Of a stretch of 20,475 nt of DNA, positions 1-4,809 are shown piece after piece. Position numbers and translations under genes: made by a program. The notes beneath the pieces were generated by a model. It saw only the letters and a list, made by a program, of their open reading frames with translations. It searched no databases and was not told where the DNA came from. How positions within the stretch are numbered: the stretch's first letter is position 1; each line of letters begins with the position of its first letter. Origin of the DNA: a virus; IMG/VR virus record IMGVR_UViG_3300031857_001722, positions 1-20,475 of that record; one strand, given 5' to 3'.

Positions 1-265
1 TATAGGTTTGAAAGGCACTACCCGCTGAAACACCCGTGTTTGGCTCCACCTCAACCCCATTGATGTAGAGGGTTTGAGTGTTGGTGGTTCCTACGTTGAG
101 GAGGTCATTGCTATTGAGGTCCAAATCTGCCGTCATGGCATTAGGACTAGTTCCGTCAAGACTCAGGGTGTTCTCAATGGCGGCTTCAATCTCTGAGAAA
201 TTATCGTTAAGAGCGTCAATTGAGCCATAACGGCTACCAATGGTGTTCAGGGATACTTTAGGCAT
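1..265 (-). CDS. Tail fibre protein, N-terminal part (runs off window)
   Basis: Partial gene read leftward from an ATG at 265; 88 residues lie in the window and the frame is open to the edge. The N-terminus (MPKVSLNTIGSRYGSIDALN, then DNFSEIEAAIENTLS) is the form typical of podovirus tail-fibre or tail-appendage proteins, followed by a Leu/Asn/Thr-rich stretch (DLDLNSNDLLNVGTTNTQ) ending in a YINGVEV motif, as in the early fibre shaft. Its role would be attachment of the fibre to the tail and recognition of the host surface. It is divergent from the nuclease gene at 487. A good minus-strand promoter lies at 331-359, but the ribosome-binding site is poor (only AAGG about 13 nt upstream). The product class is inferred from N-terminal pattern recognition; the receptor-binding part is not in view. 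Confidence 0.72.
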   Translation of the reverse strand, partial: MPKVSLNTIGSRYGSIDALNDNFSEIEAAIENTLSLDGTSPNAMTADLDLNSNDLLNVGTTNTQTLYINGVEVEPNTGVSAGSAFQTY

Positions 266-330
266 AGGGAAGGAGCCTTACAATTAGGCGAGTAACAGTC
301 TCTTGTAGAGACTTTTAAGCATTGAACGAC

Positions 331-359
331 ATCTTAAAGGAAATTTTAGGTTTTGTCAA
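331..359 (-). promoter_or_regulatory. Sigma70-like promoter for the tail-fibre gene
   Basis: On the minus strand TTGACA (359-354) is followed after exactly 17 nt by TAAGAT (336-331), a 6/6 match to the -35 box and 4/6 to the -10 box. Transcription would start near 324 and give a leader of about 60 nt before the ATG at 265. It is back to back with the promoter at 423-451, so this is a divergent regulatory region. Confidence 0.6.
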
Positions 360-422
360 ATGTTTTTTATTGATTTTTATCAAAAAACATCAAAAATATC
401 TAGACAAAACAGCAAAAAGGAC

Positions 423-451
423 TTGACAAATACAAAAAAGTATGATATTTT
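423..451 (+). promoter_or_regulatory. Sigma70-like promoter for the HTH-HNH nuclease gene
   Basis: A perfect TTGACA at 423-428 is followed after 17 nt by TATTTT (446-451) in a very AT-rich stretch. Alternative -10 matches (TATGAT at 441) have poor spacing. The predicted start near 457 gives a short leader carrying AAGGAG just before the ATG at 487. Confidence 0.5.
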
Positions 452-486
452 GCCATTTACAGCAATGGTGCTGTAAGGAGAACAAG

Positions 487-1047
487 ATGACAGGATGGGT
501 ACACAAGTTAACACCAGAAGAGCGGGAACAACTTTTTGTTTGGGCCTCTGAAGGCGTTGGTTACACAGAAATCTCAAGACGCTTAAACAATAAGGTGAGC
601 AAACAAAGAGTTCAACAATTGTGCCGAAGGGCTAACATTGATGTAATGGAGAAGAAAAAACGGGAACAACTACAGGAAGAGGAAAAGAAAAGAAAGGTGA
701 AACTAGGTTCTTTTTACCAGGAAGACAAAGAACTAGTAGACATGGAGTTAAGAAACAGAGCCTTTAAGAAGTTTCAACAAAAAAGGCGGTGTGGACATTG
801 GAATATGGATATAACCTTTGGAGACATTGATTGGCCTTCAGTGTGTCCTATTCTTGGTTTAGAACTAGACTACTATGAACCAAGAAAAGAAAACTCTGCT
901 GAGTTTGACCGTATAGACAGCACCAAAGGCTACATAAAGGGTAATGTGTGGGTGATAAGCCGTAGGGCCAATAGAGTGAAGAACGACGGAACTGCGGAAG
1001 AACATAGGTTGGTGAGCAACGCTATGTTTAAACAAGGTGTCAAGTGA
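487..1047 (+). CDS. HTH-HNH (endonuclease VII-like) nuclease, 186 aa
   Basis: Probable sequence-specific DNA endonuclease, perhaps a free-standing homing type. Residues 8-50 look like a helix-turn-helix (GYTEISRRLNNKVSKQRVQQ). Residues 55-75 are a Lys/Glu-rich linker. The C-terminal half has the phage HNH/recombination-endonuclease pattern: C102, WPSVCPILG at about 116-124, then AEFDRIDSTKGYIKGNVWVIS at 138-158 and RANRVKNDGT. An upstream in-frame ATG at 442 would lie inside the promoter; ATG 487 follows AAGGAG by 6 nt, so it is chosen. The gene stands alone between the divergent promoter region and a long gene-free interval, which suits a mobile nuclease. The fold is well supported; the target is unknown. 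Confidence 0.75.
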   Translation: MTGWVHKLTPEEREQLFVWASEGVGYTEISRRLNNKVSKQRVQQLCRRANIDVMEKKKREQLQEEEKKRKVKLGSFYQEDKELVDMELRNRAFKKFQQKRRCGHWNMDITFGDIDWPSVCPILGLELDYYEPRKENSAEFDRIDSTKGYIKGNVWVISRRANRVKNDGTAEEHRLVSNAMFKQGVK

Positions 1048-1106
1048 TTGTTAGTGAAATGTAAAGAGAAAGGAACACTTTTTCTCTCACAAAGAAGAAA
1101 AACACC

Positions 1107-1135
1107 TTGACAAAAATGTTTAGATGTGTTACTCT
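1107..1135 (+). promoter_or_regulatory. Sigma70-like promoter, TTGACA-17-TACTCT
   Basis: Perfect TTGACA at 1107-1112 and TACTCT at 1130-1135 with a 17-nt spacer. Both boxes and the spacing are identical to those of the promoter at 6207-6235. No gene follows for about 670 nt, so it appears to drive the non-coding unit that ends at the terminator at 1383-1416. Confidence 0.6.
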
Positions 1136-1209
1136 TTTTCTAACACTCGGAAGTTTGCCCTGTCTTAACAACACGGGGGGTTGATATGAGTGGGGTCCGA
1201 ACACCTCTT

Positions 1210-1268
1210 GTCCTGAGGGATAAGAGTCTTTAGGGGCTAAACTAAAGAGTCTGATGATACCTCAGGAT
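1210..1268 (+). other. Long interrupted RNA hairpin
   Basis: TCCTGAGG (1211-1218) pairs with CCTCAGGA (1260-1267). Inside it AT and AGA pair with TCT and AT across single mismatches, and TCTTTAG (1227-1233) pairs perfectly with CTAAAGA (1242-1248) around the loop gggctaaa. A four-base bulge (GATA) lies on the 3' side. The stacked, nearly symmetrical arrangement is much more than expected by chance. Confidence 0.65.
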
Positions 1269-1287
1269 GACGTATTGTTGGAAAAAT

Positions 1288-1314
1288 GTTAATAGCCTTT
1301 ATAAGGTTATTAAT
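1288..1314 (+). other. 12-bp hairpin
   Basis: GTTAATAGCCTT (1288-1299) pairs with AAGGTTATTAAT (1303-1314) over 12 positions, including two G-T wobbles, with a 3-nt loop. It lies within the candidate ncRNA. There is no U-tract after it, so it is not itself a typical terminator. Confidence 0.6.
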
Positions 1315-1382
1315 TGAACACGTCTAATAAATTTTCCTAGGATGAAGTATTTTACTTTAATGTAACTTATATGTACTCTAAT

Positions 1383-1416
1383 GCACAGGGGGCCCTTTGG
1401 GGCCCTTTTGTGCTTT
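1383..1416 (+). terminator. Rho-independent-type terminator
   Basis: GCAC..GGGGGCCC (1383-1395), loop TTTG, GGGCCC..GTGC (1400-1413) forms a 12-13 bp stem closed by GCAC/GTGC with a GGGCCC core, one bulged T and wobble pairs, followed by TTTCT. The U-tract is short, but the stem is strong. It would end transcription from the promoter at 1107. Confidence 0.6.
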
Positions 1417-1474
1417 CTGGACACAAGAATTTCTCTGAGGGATTTTTTAGGGGCTATGCATAAACTCTAGAGCA

Positions 1475-1502
1475 CCCCCACACCCCCGCCCCCGGGTAGC
1501 CC
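1475..1502 (-). other. G-quadruplex motif on the minus strand
   Basis: Runs of C on the plus strand at 1475-1479, 1483-1487, 1489-1493 and 1500-1502 give four minus-strand G runs of 3, 5, 5 and 5 with loops of 6, 1 and 3 nt. This satisfies the usual G3+ N1-7 quadruplex rule. It lies in the gene-free interval, 120 nt before two DnaA boxes. Confidence 0.55.
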
Positions 1503-1516
1503 AAGGGACATGGGCG

Positions 1517-1540
1517 ATACACGCGTGTGTGCGTGCGTGC
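1517..1540. repeat. 24-nt alternating purine-pyrimidine (GT/GC) tract
   Basis: Every base from 1517 to 1540 alternates purine and pyrimidine, mostly as CG, TG and GC steps; a shorter alternating stretch resumes at 1543-1548. Such tracts favour left-handed Z-DNA under negative supercoiling. It is non-coding and part of the origin-like cluster. Confidence 0.6.
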
Positions 1541-1592
1541 CCGCGTGTCACTATTGTACTTCGAGGCTCAATCCCGAGTCCATAGGGGTTTA

Positions 1593-1611
1593 CCCTGGTG
1601 TTGTACCAGGG
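1593..1611. other. 7-bp hairpin next to the DnaA boxes
   Basis: CCCTGGT (1593-1599), loop GTTGT, ACCAGGG (1605-1611). It is a perfect stem, 12 nt before the first DnaA box, and has no U-tract. Confidence 0.5.
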
Positions 1612-1622
1612 CAACACATGAG

Positions 1623-1642
1623 TTATCCACAGGTTATCCACA
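1623..1642 (+). promoter_or_regulatory. Two tandem consensus DnaA boxes (candidate replication origin)
   Basis: TTATCCACA occurs at 1623-1631 and again at 1634-1642, separated by GG, so the boxes have an 11-bp period, about one helical turn, and the same orientation. Both match the strongest E. coli-type DnaA box exactly. They lie in a gene-free interval with a G-quadruplex motif, a Z-DNA-prone tract and a hairpin. Known biology: DnaA boxes nucleate origin opening. Inference: host DnaA may be recruited to start phage replication early, or be titrated. No DnaA or DnaA-like gene is in the window. Confidence 0.55.
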
Positions 1643-1722
1643 TGGGGTAAACACTAGAACCCCCATAAACACCCATGCAAGAACCATGCCAACAGCCCCA
1701 ATGCTAGGTGAAAACCCTAGTT

Positions 1723-1747
1723 CTGACAATATTTTATCTTTTGTCAG
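1723..1747. other. 7-bp hairpin in the leader of the 54-aa gene
   Basis: CTGACAA (1723-1729) and TTGTCAG (1741-1747) with an 11-nt AT-rich loop. Just upstream, at 1701-1720, CTAGG..CCTAG forms another small dyad containing the CTAG tetramer seen in the downstream leaders. Confidence 0.45.
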
Positions 1748-1805
1748 GATCATGTAAGTTTCATGTAGACAATCCATCTCATCGCAACCAACCCCGGAGT
1801 CTCAA

Positions 1806-1970
1806 ATGCTCACGCAAAATCAAAGGGATACACTGGAATATTTGAATTCTCTCATGTTTCGGACAGACGACCAAGAGCAACAAATGCGCCGTCTACTTGA
1901 CATTGCAAACCAAGAGGGAAGGGTCAACTACAATATGTATCGTCCCTATATTTCCTTCGAGCCTGCCTAA
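1806..1970 (+). CDS. Small hypothetical protein, 54 aa
   Basis: I do not recognise this protein. It starts MLTQNQRDTLEYLNSLMFRT and continues with a Gln/Arg-rich, probably helical segment (DDQEQQMRRLLDIANQEG), then a Tyr-rich tail (VNYNMYRPYISFEPA). ATG 1806 follows GGAG (1796-1799) by 6 nt, and the leader contains CATCGCAACCAA, a string that recurs before the GP88-like gene. The stop TAA (1968-1970) is the first part of the TAAGGGTTT element of the next leader. Small size, good RBS and the shared leader style support a real gene; function unknown. Confidence 0.55.
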   Translation: MLTQNQRDTLEYLNSLMFRTDDQEQQMRRLLDIANQEGRVNYNMYRPYISFEPA

Positions 1971-2038
1971 GGGTTTTCCCCATTGCGTCCCTTGTGGACG
2001 CAAGAGAGAATACCCCCAACAAACCAATGGAGTATCCC
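1968..2038 (+). repeat. Structured leader element, copy 1
   Basis: TAAGGGTTTTCCCC begins at the upstream stop codon. A perfect hairpin TTGCGTCC/GGACGCAA (1983-1990/1996-2003, loop CTTGT) follows, then ACCCCCAACAAACCA and GGAG ahead of the GTG at 2039. It has the same architecture as four other leaders in this block. Confidence 0.55.
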
Positions 2039-2227
2039 GTGATTCCAAAATCTCTTCACACTGTTACCGTACTGGTGCAATTGACCCGCCACCTATATGC
2101 AACCCGTAGTGATTTTGCCCTTACAATCAATCATTGCCTATTCAAGGCATTGGACGTACTGGGATACACTGATGCTCCCGATGTTCACGGGCTTACACTT
2201 CAAGCCCTGAAGAAACTAAGTAAGTAA
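2039..2227 (+). CDS. Small hypothetical protein, 62 aa, GTG start
   Basis: Not recognised. The start is chosen by analogy: neighbouring genes have CAACxAA, then GAGG or GGAG, then 6-8 nt, then the start codon. Here CAACAAACCAAT is followed by GGAG (2029-2032) and GTG at 2039, so the in-frame ATG at 2027 overlaps the RBS and is unlikely. The protein (VIPKSLHTVTVLVQLTRHLY, then a mixed helical region, ending LQALKKLSK) shows no metal or nucleotide motif. Its stop TAA (2225-2227) is again fused to the GGGTTT element of the next leader. Real-gene status is moderately supported; function unknown. Confidence 0.5.
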   Translation: MIPKSLHTVTVLVQLTRHLYATRSDFALTINHCLFKALDVLGYTDAPDVHGLTLQALKKLSK

Positions 2228-2297
2228 GGGTTTCCCCTAGTTCACAAGGGCTAGGGGCTCCCTTATAAACACCCCATCGCAACCAAGTGAGGCAAGA
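2225..2297 (+). repeat. Structured leader element, copy 2
   Basis: TAAGGGTTT starts at the upstream stop codon. The hairpin has two parts: AAGGG (2226-2230) with CCCTT (2260-2264), and CCCCTAG (2234-2240) with CTAGGGG (2251-2257). TATAAACACCCCATCGCAAC then leads to GAGG before ATG 2298. Confidence 0.65.
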
Positions 2298-2942
2298 ATG
2301 CTGAGAATCAGTGTTACCAGTAAACTAGACGGCATCCGCTCATGGTCCCTGCAAGCCCTTGATACTTGCCCGGGTTCAATTGCCCCCAATGGGGGGCTGG
2401 TGGACGCATGCAAGGGTTGCTATGCGACTACGGGGAATTACGTCTTTGATAACGTCAAAGCCCCTAGGCTAGAGAACCGGGATGATTGGGCCCGTGACAA
2501 TTGGGTTTCTGACATGGTGCAAGCCTTGAATAAGGATAGGTATTTCCGTTGGTTTGATAGTGGTGATATGTACGCTATTGGATTGGCAGAGAAAATCCTA
2601 GACGTTATGCGTGCAACCCCATGGGTTCAGCATTGGATTCCCACTAGGATGCAGAAGTTTTCCAAGTATCAGGGAATCCTGGATTCCATGCGTGCTTTGC
2701 CCAATGTGTCCGTGCGATTCTCTAGCGATAGTGTATCGGGGGAATACGTCAAGGGCCAGCATGGTTCCACCATTGTTCCCACTAGCGACAATGTGCCGGA
2801 TGGTGTCGCAGTGTGTCGTGCCTATGAACATGGGGGCAAGTGTAACGGATGCCGCACTTGTTGGGATAAGTCTGTCCCTGTTGTTGCCTACGTTGCGCAT
2901 GGTAAGAAGATGGCCAAAGTGATTAGGCTTCGCGTAGCGTAA
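2298..2942 (+). CDS. GP88-like cysteine-rich phage protein, 214 aa
   Basis: Resembles the GP88 family first named from mycobacteriophages; function is not established. Seven cysteines sit in two clusters: C24, C38 and C41 (LDTCPGS, then ACKGCYA), and C173, C182, C185 and C188 (C-x8-C-x2-C-x2-CW). Between them lie RWFDSGDMY (84-92) and HWIPTRMQKFSKY (112-124), typical of the family, and a YVAHGKK motif lies near the end. This layout suggests a bound metal or Fe-S cluster, and some similarity to the Gp37/Gp68-type radical-SAM-like phage proteins is possible but unproven. ATG 2298 follows GAGG by 6 nt. It is the largest gene in the leader-repeat block. Family call is fairly confident from motifs; biochemical role unknown. 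Confidence 0.65.
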   Translation: MLRISVTSKLDGIRSWSLQALDTCPGSIAPNGGLVDACKGCYATTGNYVFDNVKAPRLENRDDWARDNWVSDMVQALNKDRYFRWFDSGDMYAIGLAEKILDVMRATPWVQHWIPTRMQKFSKYQGILDSMRALPNVSVRFSSDSVSGEYVKGQHGSTIVPTSDNVPDGVAVCRAYEHGGKCNGCRTCWDKSVPVVAYVAHGKKMAKVIRLRVA

Positions 2943-2944
2943 CA

Positions 2945-3018
2945 CCTAGGGTTTCCCCTAGTGTACAAACTAGGGGAACCATAAGAATATCGGTTCACAC
3001 TAACAAAGCGAGGAAAGC
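2945..3018 (+). repeat. Structured leader element, copy 3
   Basis: CCTAGGGTTTCCCC is followed by the strongest hairpin of the set: GGTTTCCCCTAGT (2950-2962) pairs with ACTAGGGGAACC (2969-2980) over 12 bp with one bulged T and a 6-nt loop. ACTAACAAAGCGAGG then precedes ATG 3019. It begins just after the stop of the GP88-like gene (2940-2942). Confidence 0.65.
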
Positions 3019-3168
3019 ATGACATTCACTTTCACCCTATATGATTCCCTCGGCACTTTCACGAAGACAATAAAGGCCCCCGATTACCAACAAGCGGTAG
3101 AGAAAATTATGTCCCTTTATCCTTTCTGTCTCATCGTAAAACCGGAAGAACCATGGAATTTCGGCTAA
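3019..3168 (+). CDS. Small hypothetical protein, 49 aa
   Basis: Not recognised. Sequence begins MTFTFTLYDSLGTFTKTIKA, then a helical DYQQAVEKIM segment and a FCLIVKPEEPWNFG tail. The alternating pattern of the first 20 residues suggests a beta hairpin, giving a small beta-beta-alpha-beta fold. GAGGAAA lies 4-9 nt before ATG 3019. The stop TAA (3166-3168) is the start of the next TAAGGGTTT leader, as with two neighbours. Translation, RBS and context support a gene; function unknown. Confidence 0.6.
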   Translation: MTFTFTLYDSLGTFTKTIKAPDYQQAVEKIMSLYPFCLIVKPEEPWNFG

Positions 3169-3237
3169 GGGTTTATCCCTATGGCACAATATCCCGTGCC
3201 ATATTATAAACCTTTCGTCAACCAAAAGAGGACTAAC
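3166..3237 (+). repeat. Structured leader element, copy 4
   Basis: Two nested stems: AAGGGTTTAT (3167-3176) with ATAAACCTTT (3206-3215), 10 bp including one wobble, and TATGGCAC (3180-3187) with GTGCCATA (3196-3203), 8 bp perfect. CGTCAACCAAAAGAGG then precedes ATG 3238. The stop of the upstream gene is embedded in TAAGGG. Confidence 0.65.
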
Positions 3238-3648
3238 ATGGAATTCACAAGCCTACGGGAAAAGATCAGTCACGAGACAAAGCAAAGGGCCGAGCGGTAT
3301 GCTGGTTTCCGTGCAATGTTGGATGAAGCCCTTGCAGCGGGTAACGCTGCGGGTTCTGGTATCACCCCGTCAACCATGTACGTACGGGATACCAGCACCG
3401 GGGAAACATGGGCAGAGAGTGAGGGCCCTTGCGGTTTCGCTTGGGTTTCCATTTTCAATCAAGGGAATACCAGTTTCGGACGCTGGCTCCTAAAGAATGG
3501 GGCACGTAAGCGGTACACTGGTGGCCTGGAATTCTGGATTCACGGGTTCAACCAAAGCATGGAGCGTAAGGAGGCCTGCGCCCATGCAATGGCCCGGGTG
3601 TTTCAGGCGCACGGCATTCAAGCCTACGCTGAGTCTCGGCTCGATTAA
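3238..3648 (+). CDS. Conserved phage hypothetical protein, 136 aa
   Basis: A widespread phage family of unknown function, recognised by the order of motifs: a helical N-terminus (LREKISHETKQRAERYAGF), a CGFAWVSIFN block near residues 62-71, FGRWLLKNGARKRYTGGLEF near 78-97, and a C-terminal FNQSMERKEACAHAMARVF followed by GIQAYAESRLD. The conserved Phe/Trp and Gly residues suggest a compact alpha-beta fold. Other phages, including actinophages, carry proteins with the same layout. ATG 3238 is preceded by AGAGG with 7 nt spacing, and the upstream leader belongs to the repeated set. Confident as a gene; role unknown. Confidence 0.7.
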   Translation: MEFTSLREKISHETKQRAERYAGFRAMLDEALAAGNAAGSGITPSTMYVRDTSTGETWAESEGPCGFAWVSIFNQGNTSFGRWLLKNGARKRYTGGLEFWIHGFNQSMERKEACAHAMARVFQAHGIQAYAESRLD

Positions 3649-3680
3649 CCCCCGTCACAGACCCTAAGGAGACACACAAT

Positions 3681-3767
3681 ATGGATGATAGACCCTCATT
3701 CTGGGACTACCTGAGCGTGGCCCTTGTGGCTGCAATGATGGGCTATGCCCTTGCACACATGGTATAG
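3681..3767 (+). CDS. Tiny single-pass membrane peptide, 28 aa
   Basis: MDDRPSFWDYLSVALVAAMM then GYALAHMV. A short acidic head precedes one hydrophobic helix of about 18 residues, so it is probably a single-span inner-membrane peptide with its N-terminus in the cytoplasm. It has a strong RBS (AAGGAG at 3666-3671). Its TAG stop lies inside the AGGAGG of the next gene, which suggests coupled translation. Phages often carry such peptides among host-takeover genes, but nothing here shows what this one does. Confidence 0.55.
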   Translation: MDDRPSFWDYLSVALVAAMMGYALAHMV

Positions 3768-3775
3768 GAGGACAT

Positions 3776-4033
3776 ATGAAGTATCAACCGATGTTCAATA
3801 TATGGGAAATGCCCCATGCATTCTATTCCCACATTCAACCCGGACAATGGGTGTATGCTGGGGATAGGGACAACAAGGGTATTTTCTGTGGTGTCAAACC
3901 CTCTGGGGTTGTCGTTGTCGCATGGTATGGCAACGCCAAAAACCAGGATTTCAGGGGCTACATTCGCGCAGTCATGCGTTACGCTAGTCCTAGGGTTTCC
4001 ACTAGTGGACAACTCAAGACCAGCAAAGTATAA
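3776..4033 (+). CDS. Hypothetical protein, 85 aa
   Basis: Not recognised. It starts MKYQPMFNIWEMPHAFYSHI, followed by a beta-rich central part (PGQWVYAGDRDNKGIFCGVK, then SGVVVVAWYGNA) that looks like a small SH3- or Tudor-like barrel. ATG 3776 follows GGAGG (3767-3771) by 4 nt. The last 15 codons or so overlap the fifth leader element (CCTAGGGTTTCC at 3989-4000), so the C-terminus may be an extension produced by insertion of the element or by loss of an earlier stop. The rest has good coding character. Confidence 0.6.
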   Translation: MKYQPMFNIWEMPHAFYSHIQPGQWVYAGDRDNKGIFCGVKPSGVVVVAWYGNAKNQDFRGYIRAVMRYASPRVSTSGQLKTSKV

Positions 4034-4064
4034 ACAACCCGTCAGCAACAAAAGAGGTTCTCAA
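3987..4064 (+). repeat. Structured leader element, copy 5
   Basis: CCTAGGGTTTCC followed by CACTAGTG; GTCCTAG (3987-3993) can pair with CTAG..GGAC (4002-4010) with a 2-nt bulge. TATAAACAACCCGTCAGCAA, then AAAAGAGG precede GTG 4065. It is the most decayed copy and overlaps the end of the preceding gene. Confidence 0.55.
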
Positions 4065-4397
4065 GTGGTACAAACCATCACATTCCAGGATTTTGTGGAT
4101 GCCTTCCGTGCCCGTGGGCGGGAAAATCAGTTCTCCTATGACGCCCTGCGCCTCATCTGGGACCATCTAGAAGAGGTGGACCCTGATGGAGAGTTGGACG
4201 TTATCGCAATCTGCTGTGACTTTGTGGAGATGAGCACTACCGAGTGCATGGAACAATACCCGGATATTCCGTCTGTTGCCGAGTTCGACGGTGACTACGA
4301 TCAGGACGAGCAGGACGTATTTGTGCAGGACTACCTAGAAGATAGGACTACCTATCTGGGTATGGGCAATGACGGTCACGTATTCTTGCAGTTCTAA
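4065..4397 (+). CDS. Conserved acidic phage hypothetical protein, 110 aa, GTG start
   Basis: Recognisable as a family found in many phages, with unknown function: VQTITFQDFVDAFRARGREN, then FSYDALRLIWDHLEEVDPDG and LDVIAICCDFVEMS. The FSYDALRLIWDHLEE helix and the DVIAICCDF strand with two adjacent cysteines are the hallmark. The C-terminal third is very acidic (DGDYDQDEQDVFVQDYLEDR), which might mimic DNA. GTG 4065 is chosen because AGAGG (4053-4057) lies 7 nt upstream; an earlier in-frame ATG would read through the preceding gene and the leader. A good RBS for the next gene overlaps its stop. Confidence 0.65.
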   Translation: MVQTITFQDFVDAFRARGRENQFSYDALRLIWDHLEEVDPDGELDVIAICCDFVEMSTTECMEQYPDIPSVAEFDGDYDQDEQDVFVQDYLEDRTTYLGMGNDGHVFLQF

Positions 4398-4407
4398 GGA
4401 GACTATT

Positions 4408-4785
4408 GTGGGACTAGATATGTACGCATTCAGGTCTAGTAAACTGGGCTTGATGAATGAGGAAGTAGATTTCCCTGCCCTAAAGGATGCAGAGGAAATA
4501 GCCTACTGGAGGAAGTTCAACCATCTGCACGGGTGGATGGAGAAACTCTATAGGTCCAAGGGTGGACAGGAAGAATCCTTCAATTGTGTAGGCGTGAGGC
4601 TTGATGCTGATGACCTAGATCAACTGGAGAAAGACCTAAAGGTGGGGCTCCCCCATACTCCTGGTTTTTTCTTTGGTGGTCCTGAGGTGTGGCCCGATCA
4701 CATGGAGATGACAAAGGAATTTATTTCTAAGGCAAGGGATGCACTAGAACACGAATATGGTGTATACTACTATTCTTGGTGGTAA
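4408..4785 (+). CDS. GLDMY-type conserved phage hypothetical protein, 125 aa, GTG start
   Basis: The N-terminus VGLDMYAFR is the signature of a common phage family (MGLDMY...), sometimes misannotated as phosphoglycerate kinase. The family pattern continues with EIAYWRKFNHLHGWMEKLY (37-55), ESFNCVGVRLDADDLDQLEK, and the Tyr/Trp-rich end EYGVYYYSWW. Function is unknown. GTG 4408 lies 6 nt after AAGGAG (4396-4401), which itself overlaps the stop of the preceding gene. The internal ATG four codons later lacks an RBS and would remove the conserved GLD. Gene call is confident. Confidence 0.7.
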   Translation: MGLDMYAFRSSKLGLMNEEVDFPALKDAEEIAYWRKFNHLHGWMEKLYRSKGGQEESFNCVGVRLDADDLDQLEKDLKVGLPHTPGFFFGGPEVWPDHMEMTKEFISKARDALEHEYGVYYYSWW

Positions 4786-4809
4786 GCCTAACGGCAGAAA
4801 GGAACAATC

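Larger units (their letters stand above)
1142..1416 (+). ncRNA. Candidate structured non-coding RNA (about 275 nt)
   Basis: This interval is bracketed by a promoter (1107-1135) and an intrinsic-type terminator (1383-1416) and holds no convincing gene. It contains a long interrupted hairpin (1210-1268), a 12-bp hairpin (1288-1314) and a small AAGTA/TACTT hairpin near 1344-1356. One 15-codon frame (ATG 1186 to TAG 1233) sits downstream of a G run and overlaps the first hairpin, so a leader-peptide or attenuation role is an alternative. A CTGATGA string occurs at 1251-1257 but I could not build a hammerhead core around it. Existence of the RNA is inferred from signals alone; its function is unknown and I match it to no known RNA family. 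Confidence 0.45.

Noticed and set aside
1251-1290. Hammerhead ribozyme suggested by CTGATGA at 1251 and GAAA at 1281
   Set aside because: No stem II forms between CTGATGA and GAAA, and stem III and the cleavage triplet cannot be placed, so it is a chance match.
1374-1379. Third TACTCT promoter just before the terminator
   Set aside because: The matching -35 position is TTTACT, only 4 of 6, and it would transcribe straight into the terminator.
1447-1641. 64-codon minus-strand frame and a possible tRNA-like stretch near 1555-1600
   Set aside because: The frame covers the G-quadruplex and Z-DNA tracts and has no coding character. I tried to fold a T-arm and acceptor stem around GGCTCAATCC on both strands, but the stems do not pair.
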